From Deltaproteobacteria bacterium (GTDB taxonomy: Bacteria > Myxococcota > Kuafuiibacteriia > Kuafuiibacteriales > Kuafuiibacteriaceae): a stretch of DNA of 64,000 bases. The stretch lies in contig JACKEN010000003.1 in NCBI GenBank assembly GCA_020632995.1, positions 558,001-622,000 on the forward strand. Direction: 5' to 3'. The notes under the pieces were generated by a model. The model made no database searches, was not told the origin of the DNA, and worked only from the letters and a program-made list of their open reading frames with translations. Shown piece by piece: positions 16,467 to 24,925 of the stretch. Position 1 is the stretch's first letter. Every line of letters starts with the position of its first letter. Made by a program: the position numbers and the translations under genes.

Positions 16467-18977
16467 ATGTCCAACGGACGGGATGCCAGGCGCGCGGCTC
16501 GGGTGGCTGACATCGGGCTCGGCACGATCATCGTGCTCGCGCCTCTGGCTGCCGGCAGTTGGAAGCTCCAGGTTCTGCCTGTGTTGATGGCGCTGGGGCT
16601 GGTGTCCTGGGCGGCGGTGTGTTTGGGGGCGACGGCTGGTCGGCGCACGGTGCACCTCGGCGTGTTGCCGGTCGTACTGGTGGCCCTCGCCCTTTTCACA
16701 TTGCTGCAGGCGATACCGCTGCCAGGTGGCGTATTGCAGGTCCTCTCGCCGCGGGTCGAGGCACTCCGCGCGTTCGCGGCGGGGACTCCTACGAGCGGCC
16801 CCATCTCCTACGAACCCGGTGCCACGTGGCGGGAGGTGGGCAAACTGGTCCTCTATGCGCTGGTGTTCCAGGTTGCGCAGGAACGGAGTCGCGCCCGGGG
16901 CCCCAGCGGCCGCGTAGCTCTCCCGTTGGTGGTGGCGGGGCTGCTGGCCGCAGGTGTGGCGCTCCTCCACCGGGTCCTTGGCATCGACAGGCTCTTCGGT
17001 CTCATCGACACCCTAACCAGCCCTCGCCGGATGTTCAGCACCTTCGTGAATCCGAACCACACCGCGGGCTTCATGGTCTTGGTCGCGGCTGCAGCGGTTG
17101 GGTTGGCGGTAGATGCACGAGGACCTGGTCGTAGGGCCGTCTTCGTCGTGGCTGCCGCCGTGGCGGCGGTTGTCTGCGTCTCAACGGGCTCCAAGGGGGG
17201 GATTGGTGCACTTGTCGTCGCCTTCATCCTGTTCACCGCGATGCTCCTGTGGCGGCGCCGGGTCGAACCAAGCAGGGGCCTGGTGCGGCCTGCGGCGTTG
17301 GCGATTGTCTGCCTTGCGGCGGTCGCCGCCCTCGTCTTGCACCTGCAGGGTGTGGCAATCCTGCTCGAGCCCGTCTCCTCGGTGTCGAAGCTGGGCCTGA
17401 CCGAGAAGGCGGCGGCATTGCAGGATGCCTTTCCTATGATCGAGGACCACTTGCTCGCGGGAGTGGGGCGCGGCGCCTACGTCTCCATCTACACCTTCTA
17501 CAAGACGTCGCCGCTGCAGCTCACCTTTGCATTCCCTGAGAATATCGCAGTGCAGCTGCTGAGCGAGTGGGGGGTGGTGGTGGGAGGCCTTGCATTGCTC
17601 GGGCTGTGGATCGCCGTGCTCGGTCGGCTGTGCTGGGCTCAGCGCGCAGTCACCATCGCCATGACCTCAGGAGTGGCAGCGGTACTGGTACAGAACATCG
17701 TGGACTTCAGCTGGGAACTTCCAGGAGTGGCGATCCCAGTGGCGGCGATCCTCGGGGCCACGTCGCCGCATTGGCTCCGAACCCTGCGTGTCCCTCGGAC
17801 CGGCACTCGCTTCTGGCTCGTAGCGGTGTCGGGACCCGCGCTCGGGGCCCTGGCGCTCGGCCTCGCATTCGTCAGCGGCGACCTGCCCCGTGACATGGAG
17901 ATCATCCAGGCTCGAATCCGTGCCGCCCTCGAGAAGGAGCCCGTGTCAACAGCGCCTCCAACGGAGCTGGTGGTTGAGCGGCACCCAGCCAGTGCCATGG
18001 TGGCCGCACAGGCCGCCTATCTCATGGAGGTCATGGAGCCCCCGGACCTGCCCCGCGCCATGGCGCTCGCCAATCGAACCCTATACCTGGCCCCCACCTA
18101 TGCGGGTGGGCACCTGGTCGCGGGACGGCTTCTGTTCCGCGCGGGCTTTCGGGGGCAGGGCCTCGGCGAACTCCGTCGCGCCTGGGCCCTCTCGGGTGGG
18201 GACACGCTCCCCAGCTACATGGAGTATGTCGTCGAGCTCGCTCGCGGTCCTGAGGAGATAGCGGAGGCGATACCGCGGCGGGATGACTCCCTGGACACGA
18301 TCTCGGAGCGGGAGCTCGCGCGAGTCGTCCATGTGCTACTCGCTCGGGGCAAGCAGCCCTGGGCCAGAGCGCTGCTGTCCGAGTACATCGACGTGCAGGC
18401 AGTCCCGAGGAACGACCTTCGCGCGGTTGCCATCGCAGCGGACAGCGCGGGGCACGACGGGCTTGCGGTGGAGTTGGCACGACGCCTCATGTCCCTGGAC
18501 GGGGACGACCCGGACACTCACTTGTTCGCGGCGCGGATCCTGTTCCGGCACGGGGAACGGGGGGAGGCCAGGCGCCTCTTGCAGGGTATGTCGGAAGACG
18601 CGCCTCGACAGGAGGCCTTGCTCGATCTTCGGCTTCGGCTGGAGGTGGAGGACCGTGACTTCGAAGCAGCCCAGGTCACCCTGGAGGCCCTTCGCGCGCG
18701 TGCGCGTCCGAGCGCGACGCGAGAAGTGGAGCTGGCGCTGATCGAGGCGGACCTGCACCGACGAGCGGGACACCTCGACCACGCGCTGAGAGTGTTGGAC
18801 GAGGCGCTGGCGCGCAGGGCGAGCGACATCGAACTCCGGGTGGCGCGGGCCGCGCTCCTGAGCGAGTTCGGGCGCAAGGACGCCGCCAGGTCGGACCTGG
18901 AGCACGTCCTCAAGCGCCGGCCCGAGCACCAGCGCGCGCGGCAGCTGCTGGAGCAGATTGGAGGGGAGAGCGAGTGA
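16467..18977 (+). CDS. O-antigen ligase/Wzy-type polymerase with C-terminal TPR region
   Basis: 836 aa. The first ~450 residues form about 10-12 membrane segments with a large periplasmic loop. The region around TFVNPNHTAGFMVL and STGSKGGIGALVVAF, followed by EDHLLAGVGRGAYVSIY, matches the Wzy/WaaL (O-antigen ligase) superfamily. Residues ~480-836 are soluble and built from TPR-like helix pairs (for example AMALANRTLYLAPTYAGGHLVAGRLLFRAG and ALRVLDEALARRASDIELRVARAALLSEFG), probably periplasmic and used for binding glycan or partners. Its stop overlaps the next start by 4 bp. With the flippase downstream it indicates Wzx/Wzy-type assembly or ligation; polymerase versus ligase is open. Confidence 0.83.
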   Translation: MSNGRDARRAARVADIGLGTIIVLAPLAAGSWKLQVLPVLMALGLVSWAAVCLGATAGRRTVHLGVLPVVLVALALFTLLQAIPLPGGVLQVLSPRVEALRAFAAGTPTSGPISYEPGATWREVGKLVLYALVFQVAQERSRARGPSGRVALPLVVAGLLAAGVALLHRVLGIDRLFGLIDTLTSPRRMFSTFVNPNHTAGFMVLVAAAAVGLAVDARGPGRRAVFVVAAAVAAVVCVSTGSKGGIGALVVAFILFTAMLLWRRRVEPSRGLVRPAALAIVCLAAVAALVLHLQGVAILLEPVSSVSKLGLTEKAAALQDAFPMIEDHLLAGVGRGAYVSIYTFYKTSPLQLTFAFPENIAVQLLSEWGVVVGGLALLGLWIAVLGRLCWAQRAVTIAMTSGVAAVLVQNIVDFSWELPGVAIPVAAILGATSPHWLRTLRVPRTGTRFWLVAVSGPALGALALGLAFVSGDLPRDMEIIQARIRAALEKEPVSTAPPTELVVERHPASAMVAAQAAYLMEVMEPPDLPRAMALANRTLYLAPTYAGGHLVAGRLLFRAGFRGQGLGELRRAWALSGGDTLPSYMEYVVELARGPEEIAEAIPRRDDSLDTISERELARVVHVLLARGKQPWARALLSEYIDVQAVPRNDLRAVAIAADSAGHDGLAVELARRLMSLDGDDPDTHLFAARILFRHGERGEARRLLQGMSEDAPRQEALLDLRLRLEVEDRDFEAAQVTLEALRARARPSATREVELALIEADLHRRAGHLDHALRVLDEALARRASDIELRVARAALLSEFGRKDAARSDLEHVLKRRPEHQRARQLLEQIGGESE

Positions 18978-19648
18978 ACAACGATTTGGGCAAGTTGGAT
19001 TGCGAGGCTATCATCTTCGACCTCGATGGCACGCTCGTGGACACCCTGGAGGACATCGCAGACAGTGCCAACCAGGCCCTCCAGGGCCTGGGGGTGCCGA
19101 CCCACTCGGTCCAAGCCTATCGGTTGCTCGTTGGGGGTGGGATCAGGCGCCTCATGGAGCGAGCGCTCCCCGAGGAGCGCCGCGGCCAGGCCGACATCGA
19201 GGAAGGGGTGGCACGAATGAGGGCCGTCTACAGCCAGCGATGGGCGCAAGTGTCGAGACCGTACCCTGGGATCCCGGAGCTGTTGGACGCGCTGACCGCC
19301 CGCGGCATGCCGATGGGGGTGCTTTCCAACAAGCCCCACGACTTCACGGTCGAGATGGTCCGCACCCTCCTGGGGCGATGGACGTTCGCCGCGGTCCAGG
19401 GGGCCACGGCCGATGTCCCCCTCAAGCCGAACCCTGCCGGTGCCCTCGCCCTGGCCGGGGCGCTTCGGGTGCCGGCGGCGCGATGCGCGCTGCTGGGGGA
19501 CTCCGATGTGGATATCCAGACCGCGCGTCGCGCGAAGATGCTCGCCCTCGGGGCGGCATGGGGCTTCCGCGGGGCGGCCGAGCTGCGGGCGGCCGGGGCG
19601 GATCACGTGCTGGATGCGCCGGGGGCGCTGTTGACACTCTTCCCCTGA
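18974..19648 (+). CDS. HAD-superfamily phosphatase, phosphoglycolate phosphatase (Gph)-like
   Basis: 224 aa. HAD motif I IIFDLDGTLVDT (nucleophile Asp in DLDGT) sits near the N-terminus with the helical C1 cap after it. Motif II is GVLSNKP, the motif III lysine is in PLKPNPAGAL, and motif IV is LLGDSDVDIQTA. GTG start at 18974 overlaps the polymerase stop (GTGA), with GGAGGGGAG upstream. The family removes phosphate from small sugar phosphates; in a polysaccharide operon it may act on a sugar-phosphate precursor or recycle phosphoglycolate. The specificity is not determined by sequence. Confidence 0.88.
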   Translation: MNNDLGKLDCEAIIFDLDGTLVDTLEDIADSANQALQGLGVPTHSVQAYRLLVGGGIRRLMERALPEERRGQADIEEGVARMRAVYSQRWAQVSRPYPGIPELLDALTARGMPMGVLSNKPHDFTVEMVRTLLGRWTFAAVQGATADVPLKPNPAGALALAGALRVPAARCALLGDSDVDIQTARRAKMLALGAAWGFRGAAELRAAGADHVLDAPGALLTLFP

Positions 19649-19680
19649 GCCCTTCGCCTGGCATACTGAGGAGCGTCTCC

Positions 19681-21033
19681 ATGACCGTGCGCTCCCTCTA
19701 TCCCGTGCTGAGCACCTTGGCCGTCGTGACGGTCGGCACGTTGGGGTTCATCGAGGGGCCTCTGGTCGCGCTCGGCGTGGTGGGAGCCCTCATCGTCGTG
19801 GCGGCAGCGCTGATGCTCGTTCAGCGAAGGGATGGTGGGCCCCCCCCCCGGGCGGTCGCGTCGGCGTTGCCGCCAGCGCTCGAGGAGGATGTCAGCCCCT
19901 TCTATCGGGGCCTTGCGCCGATGGTGGTGCTGGCGTTGCTCCTCCGGGTCGTCATGGTGTTCCTGACCAACGCCACGGAGCTGTGGATGGAGTTTGCGCC
20001 AGACTCCCACTACTGGATGCTCTCCGGGGCCGCGTTGCTGGATCATTGGCGCGACCCCCTGGTCCCGCTGACCCCGTGGTTCGGTTCAGAGGATGCGCGC
20101 CCCTTCTATGCGGTGGTGAACGCGCTGCTGGCCGCGGTATTCGGCGCGTCGCGGTATCCACCGAGCTTGCTCAACGGTCCGATCAACGTGTGGGCGGCCT
20201 TCAACTTTGGGCGTCTGGCCGAAATGATCTATGGGCGTGAAGCCGGTCGATGGACGTTCCTCGGGGGCCTCTTCTTCCCGTCCCTGATGCTCTGGTCGTC
20301 CATGAACATCCGTGAAGCCTGGAGCTTCCTGGTCATCTCGTTCGTCCTGTTGTCTGCCCATCGACTCAGGCAGCGATTCTCGCCCTGGGATGCAGCGCTC
20401 CTCCTCGGCTCCATCGCCGCGATGTACTCGATCCGGTCCTACCTGGTACCGCTCCTCTTCGGTGGCGTGGTGCTCTCGTACCTCGTGGTGCGGGTCCGCC
20501 AGCTTCCGTACGCGCTCTTCAGCCTCGCGCTGATCCTCGTCCTCGCTCAGTCGGTTGGTCAGAACTTCGGCCTCGATCCAGCGATCCTCTCCGAGGACAG
20601 CTTGGAGACGGTCGACGAGCTCCGCCGAGGCCTCGCCTACGGTGGTTCTGCCTACGGCGCAGAGGTCGACACGCGGACGGTGGCAGGCAGCCTCGCGTAT
20701 CTGCCGGAGGGCATCGCGCGCTTCCTCCTCGGACCATACCCGTGGGCGGTGCGGAGCTGGCGACAGATGCTGACGGTGCCCGAGTCTCTGCTCTGGTATT
20801 GGATCGTGGTCCTGGCAGGTCTGGCGCTGGCGCGCGATCTGCGGAAGCGTTTGACCCGGGTGGCACCGTCGTTCTTCGTCCTGCTACTGGTGACCGCGGG
20901 GTATGGACTGGTCTCGGGCAACGAGGGCACCGCCTATCGTCACCGCGCCCAGATCATGATGATCGTGTTCGTCTTCGCCTCGAGCCACCCTGTCTTCCAG
21001 CGTCGCAGGCCAGCCAGACCTGCTCCGGCATGA
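19681..21033 (+). CDS. Polytopic membrane protein of the polysaccharide cluster
   Basis: 450 aa, about 10 hydrophobic segments starting with TVRSLYPVLSTLAVVTVGTLGFI. The order of segments and the loop ELWMEFAPDSHYWMLSG after the early membrane helices recall GT-C or PMT/ArnT-type glycosyltransferases, where an acidic residue lies in the first periplasmic loop (here E/D in MEFAPDSHY). I do not recognise a defined family. ATG 19681 was chosen because it begins the first membrane segment; the frame is open upstream but that part overlaps the phosphatase. Probable role: transfer or polymerisation of lipid-linked sugars, from context. Confidence 0.68.
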   Translation: MTVRSLYPVLSTLAVVTVGTLGFIEGPLVALGVVGALIVVAAALMLVQRRDGGPPPRAVASALPPALEEDVSPFYRGLAPMVVLALLLRVVMVFLTNATELWMEFAPDSHYWMLSGAALLDHWRDPLVPLTPWFGSEDARPFYAVVNALLAAVFGASRYPPSLLNGPINVWAAFNFGRLAEMIYGREAGRWTFLGGLFFPSLMLWSSMNIREAWSFLVISFVLLSAHRLRQRFSPWDAALLLGSIAAMYSIRSYLVPLLFGGVVLSYLVVRVRQLPYALFSLALILVLAQSVGQNFGLDPAILSEDSLETVDELRRGLAYGGSAYGAEVDTRTVAGSLAYLPEGIARFLLGPYPWAVRSWRQMLTVPESLLWYWIVVLAGLALARDLRKRLTRVAPSFFVLLLVTAGYGLVSGNEGTAYRHRAQIMMIVFVFASSHPVFQRRRPARPAPA

Positions 21034-21115
21034 GCCTTGTGTGAGATGCCCGCGGCGTTGACCCAGGCCGCCGGATCGCGCATGGGTGCCAGGTTCGGCA
21101 CCGGGCACTCGCCTC

Positions 21116-22246
21116 ATGCGTATCCTCGTCGTCATGGAGTCCTTGGGGTTGGGTGGGGCGGAGCTGTCGCTGCTGTACCAGCTGCCCGCCCTAGCTCGAC
21201 TCGGCTACGAGTGTCATGTCGCCGCCTTGCGTTCACCGTACATTGTCTCAGCGCACCTCGAGGCGGTCGGGGTTCGGGTCCATCGACTCGACGTCGAGGA
21301 TCGGCACAACCTCCCACTCGCCGCGTTCCGGCTGGCACAGCTCTGCCGGAGGGAGCGGATTGAGCTCGCCCATGCGAAACTCTTCCACCCATCGCTCGCC
21401 CTGGCGCTGGGCCGGGTGTTCGGTCCGGACATCCCGCGCGTCGTCTCGTTCCACAACCTGGCCTACGCGTACCCGCTCCACCCGCTGCGACGGGAGCTCA
21501 CCCGCTTGGTGGAAGGTGCCTTGCTTCGGCACAACATAGATGGCTTCGCAGCGCTGAGCCACGCCGTGGCCAGCAGCTTCGAGGAAGCGCTTGGGGTGCG
21601 CGGCGTGCGGGTGGTACCCAACGCGGTCCCGACGCCCTCCGCGCCCTGGACGCCGGAGGCGCGGCAGGAGGCTCGGCGGTCCCTCGGGCTGCCCGCTGAG
21701 ACCGCCGTCCTCGCCATGCCGGCTCGCCTGGTCCCCGAGAAAGGCCACTCGGTGTTCCTGGATGCCCTGATGGCCCTCAAGGCCGACGGAGTGCCGTTCT
21801 ACGCAGTACTGGCGGGAGCCGGTCCGGAGCGTATGAACATCCGGGCGCAAATAGAGCGCTTGGGCTTCCTCGAAGAGCTGCGCTTCATCGATCAGGGGCT
21901 CTCGCACGACGACGTCCTTCGGCTCATGGCGGCCTCGGATGTGGTGGTGGTCCCCTCGATCCTCGAGGGCTTCGGCCTCGCCCCTGCCGAGGCGATGTCG
22001 GTGGGCGCCGCAGTGGTGGCCAGCGCAGCCGGAGGACTGGTCGACTTGGTGGAGCACGAACGCTCGGGGCTGCTCGTGCCACCGAGCGACCCAGCGGCAC
22101 TGGCTGCCGCACTCCGGCGCCTCATCAAGGATCCCGGGCTTCGTCAGCAACTGGCCCGGGCTGGCTTCGAACGGGTGAAGACCCACTTCAGCCCGGAGCG
22201 CGTGGCAGAACTCTGGGACGACCTGTACCGGGCCGTGAGTCGATGA
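21116..22246 (+). CDS. GT4-family glycosyltransferase
   Basis: 376 aa. N-terminal Rossmann lobe starts MRILVVMESLGLGGAELSL, with the Gly-Gly-Ala-Glu loop typical of GT4. The C-terminal lobe has RLVPEKGHSVFLDAL, VPSILEGFGLAPAEAMSVGAAVVAS (the EX7E element, Glu in LEGFGLAPAE), and VPPSDPAALAAAL. It uses a nucleotide-sugar donor with retention of configuration; donor and acceptor are unknown. ATG 21116 was preferred over ATG 21086 because it starts strand 1. The stop overlaps the flippase start (ATGA), so the two are translationally coupled. Confidence 0.93.
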   Translation: MRILVVMESLGLGGAELSLLYQLPALARLGYECHVAALRSPYIVSAHLEAVGVRVHRLDVEDRHNLPLAAFRLAQLCRRERIELAHAKLFHPSLALALGRVFGPDIPRVVSFHNLAYAYPLHPLRRELTRLVEGALLRHNIDGFAALSHAVASSFEEALGVRGVRVVPNAVPTPSAPWTPEARQEARRSLGLPAETAVLAMPARLVPEKGHSVFLDALMALKADGVPFYAVLAGAGPERMNIRAQIERLGFLEELRFIDQGLSHDDVLRLMAASDVVVVPSILEGFGLAPAEAMSVGAAVVASAAGGLVDLVEHERSGLLVPPSDPAALAAALRRLIKDPGLRQQLARAGFERVKTHFSPERVAELWDDLYRAVSR

Positions 22247-23688
22247 GCGACGGCGAGCGGGGCGCGGGCCGCCGAGTAGTCTCGGGTTTCGTGCTCAACC
22301 TCCTTGGGCGGCTCTCCTCCGTCCTCTCCGGCGGCGTCATCGGAATCCTCCTCGCCCGCCGTTTCGGGGCCGAGACCTACGGCACGTGGTCCGCCGCCGT
22401 GGTCTACGGTGCGCTGGTCCTCACCGCCATCGAGGGCGGACTCGATCGCGTGCTCATCCGGGAGGCCTCTCGTCAGCCCGAGCAGACGGGCGTCATCCTC
22501 CGGGCGGTGCTGAGGGGGCGTGTCGTCATCGCCTCGGTCGTCATCCCCACCGCGCTCATCGCCGCCTGGCTCATCGACCCGACCCTGTCTTCATGGCTGC
22601 TGGTCCTCTTCCTCGTCCTCGCGCGCTTCGCTGAGGGCCTACAGTCCTCATACTTCGCGGCACTCTACGCCAGGCATCGCTTCGGCCCTCCCAACCTCAT
22701 CGAGACCGGCCGCCGTGTGGTGGTGTTCGGTGGGGTCGTGGTCCTGCTCTTGTTCGACGGGCCAATCCTTGGGGCCGCCATCATCAGCTTCGGGGTCGTG
22801 TTGGTCAGCACGTACTTCGTGCGAGCCGCTACGGCCCGGGAGGGTATCCACACCGAGGCCGGGCAGGGTCTGCGCCATCTGCGGGTCGACGCCTTCTGGT
22901 TCTGGCTTGGCGGTCTCTTGTTCTGGATCAACGGCGAGGTCGATCAGCTCATGCTCACAGGCATGCTGGGGGCCGAGGCCACCGGGATCTACGCCGCCGC
23001 GATGCGGCTGGTGATCTTCTTCTTCATCATCCCGGTAGCGGTGAACAACACCATCATCCCCCGGCTGTTCCGCAGCGCCCGCTCAGGCAAGAACCTCTCG
23101 CTCCACTTGAACGGGAGCGCGCTGATGTTGACGGTCGTGGGCGGCATCATCGCACTGGAGACGTACCTCGGGCGAGAGGCGATCGTGGAGATCCTCTACG
23201 GCGAGGCGTTCCTGAAGAGCGGTCCGATCCTCGGGATCCTGAGTGCGTACGTCTTCATCGACTTCATGCGGATGGCCCCGAGTTGGTACATCGCAGCCGC
23301 AGATCGCGTCGCATTGAACACCACGTTCCTCCTCGTCGCGGCCCTCCAGAACGTCCTGCTCAACGTCTGGCTCATCCCGAAGATCGGGCCTGCTGGTGCG
23401 GCCTGGGCCACGGTGGCAAGCAGCGTCACGTTGCTCGTGCTCGTCTCCGGTGTGACGTCGTTCCTCACCAGCCCCCGGTTCCTCCTCTCCTTCGTCGTCG
23501 GCGCGGTCCCGGTGGCGCTGGCCGCGCTCCTGCATACGCAGATCATCGGCACCCTCGGGTACTGGGGCGGAGCGGCGGTGACCGTGACCGTCATTGGCGC
23601 AGGTCTGCTTGCGTCGTTCATGCACCTCCGTCGCAGCGGGCCCCCCGCATGGCTTTTCGGGCCGCGGGATGCCTCAGACGCCGAGTGA
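22243..23688 (+). CDS. Wzx-type polysaccharide flippase (MATE/MVF superfamily)
   Basis: 481 aa with about 12-14 membrane segments. The N-terminal stretch FVLNLLGRLSSVLSGGVIGILLARRFGAETYGTWSA is the signature of oligosaccharide flippases (RfbX/Wzx), and WINGEVDQLMLTGMLGAEATGIYAAAMRL in the middle is equally typical. It would move lipid-linked repeat units across the inner membrane. It is coupled to the GT4 gene by a 4-bp overlap. Its 3' end overlaps the convergent FkbM gene by 15 bp. Confidence 0.92.
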   Translation: MSDGERGAGRRVVSGFVLNLLGRLSSVLSGGVIGILLARRFGAETYGTWSAAVVYGALVLTAIEGGLDRVLIREASRQPEQTGVILRAVLRGRVVIASVVIPTALIAAWLIDPTLSSWLLVLFLVLARFAEGLQSSYFAALYARHRFGPPNLIETGRRVVVFGGVVVLLLFDGPILGAAIISFGVVLVSTYFVRAATAREGIHTEAGQGLRHLRVDAFWFWLGGLLFWINGEVDQLMLTGMLGAEATGIYAAAMRLVIFFFIIPVAVNNTIIPRLFRSARSGKNLSLHLNGSALMLTVVGGIIALETYLGREAIVEILYGEAFLKSGPILGILSAYVFIDFMRMAPSWYIAAADRVALNTTFLLVAALQNVLLNVWLIPKIGPAGAAWATVASSVTLLVLVSGVTSFLTSPRFLLSFVVGAVPVALAALLHTQIIGTLGYWGGAAVTVTVIGAGLLASFMHLRRSGPPAWLFGPRDASDAE

Positions 23689-24588
23689 GGCGCGTCGGGC
23701 GGGGGGCACGGCCAGGACGTTCTTCTGCGGCTTGTCGGGCCCGAGGTGGGTCAGGAAGCCAGCGAGGTCGAAGGGCCGGATGTCCCGGTCTACGATCTCG
23801 TGGAAACTGTAGGGTGAGTCATCTGCCCAGCGCATCGCCTCGCGGAGCATACCCTCCCGGCCCCCGTACCACTGGGGGGAGAGCTCCAGGCACAGGAGCG
23901 GCCAGTGGGCCTCGATCGTGCGCTGCGCCCCCTGGAGCGCTTCGGGCTCGAACCCCTCCACGTCCACCTTGATGAGATCGACCCGCTCGAGGCCCTGGTC
24001 CCGATAGAAGTCATCCACAGTGACGACCCGCACCGATGCCACCGCGATCCCCGCCTCGCCGCTCCGCAAGGAGCACTTGCCGACGTCGTCCGAGCCGATC
24101 CCCTGGAGCACCGCGGTGGACGCCTCGGCGCCCGCTGCCAGGGCCTGCGGCCGGACCTGAGGCACCCGGTTCAGGCGGGCGTGCTCCTCGAGCACAGCGA
24201 ACGTCTCTGGGTTGGGTTCGAAGGCGTACACCCGGCCAGACTCACCCACCGCACGGGCCATCCGCACGGCGTAGAGGCCGACGTTGGCGCCGATGTCCAG
24301 CACCACGTCCCCGGCGCGGCAGGCGCGTACCAAGGCCTCCAGGACGCCGTCCGGGAGCTGGAAGTAGTGGTGCCACTGGAAGTAGTTCGCAGGTCGAAAC
24401 ACCCAGTCACCATCAGCGCGGTGCACGCGCCTCAGCTCGTCCGGGCCGTAGCTCTCGGGGTGGGGGGTCAGCTTCAACAGCCAATCTTGGAGGGGCGACG
24501 AGGGCAGGCCGGACGTCGCCGCGTGCGCGCGGGCGATGATCCGCTCAGGGCCCGGCCCCTTGAGGAGCTGGTAGAGACCGCGCTTCAT
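23674..24588 (-). CDS. FkbM-family SAM methyltransferase
   Basis: 304 aa. FkbM features: VVLDIGANVGLYAVRMARAVG (motif I), VYAFEPNPETFAVLEEHARLN, and VDLIKVDVEGFEPEALQGAQ with LLCLELSPQWYG near the C-terminus. Family members O-methylate sugars or related groups. ATG 24588 (MKRGLYQLL) was chosen because GAAGGA lies 5 bases upstream; ATG 24606 and 24627 are alternatives. The gene is convergent to the flippase, and a 3' overlap of 15 bp means the two transcripts can interfere. It likely decorates the polysaccharide made by the cluster. Confidence 0.88.
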   Translation of the reverse strand: MKRGLYQLLKGPGPERIIARAHAATSGLPSSPLQDWLLKLTPHPESYGPDELRRVHRADGDWVFRPANYFQWHHYFQLPDGVLEALVRACRAGDVVLDIGANVGLYAVRMARAVGESGRVYAFEPNPETFAVLEEHARLNRVPQVRPQALAAGAEASTAVLQGIGSDDVGKCSLRSGEAGIAVASVRVVTVDDFYRDQGLERVDLIKVDVEGFEPEALQGAQRTIEAHWPLLCLELSPQWYGGREGMLREAMRWADDSPYSFHEIVDRDIRPFDLAGFLTHLGPDKPQKNVLAVPPARRASLGV

Positions 24589-24925
24589 CTGGTCCTTCGC
24601 ACGCATCTCGGGACTAGCTACACCCATCGGGCCGGTCGGGGCGGTCAAAAAATTCAAACGACGGCGCCGCCATGTGCCCGCGGTGTTGCTGGATATCTGT
24701 GCAGGCAACCTGTGGGGGCCCGACGGCGGCAGCCAGGTGATCACGTTTTTGAATCGAGCGGCTGCCCGGAGGCACAAACCCGCGGGGAGCCACAGCCCTG
24801 GTCATGGCGCTCCCGCTAAAGGTGTGGGATGAAGAGCCGATGGATGTCGGGGGGTTCCGCAGTTCCTGCGGCGTTGGTCTCCGACAGACTATCGGGTATG
24901 CACCGATGAAGAGGATGGGCTGAGG
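24589..24925. other. Divergent intergenic region, no gene seen
   Basis: 337 bp between the FkbM gene and the FG-GAP lipoprotein gene. It contains A/T-rich patches (around 24648-24660 and 24753-24763) that stand out from the GC-rich surroundings and may hold the divergent promoters. No convincing ORF or structured RNA was seen. Confidence 0.6.
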
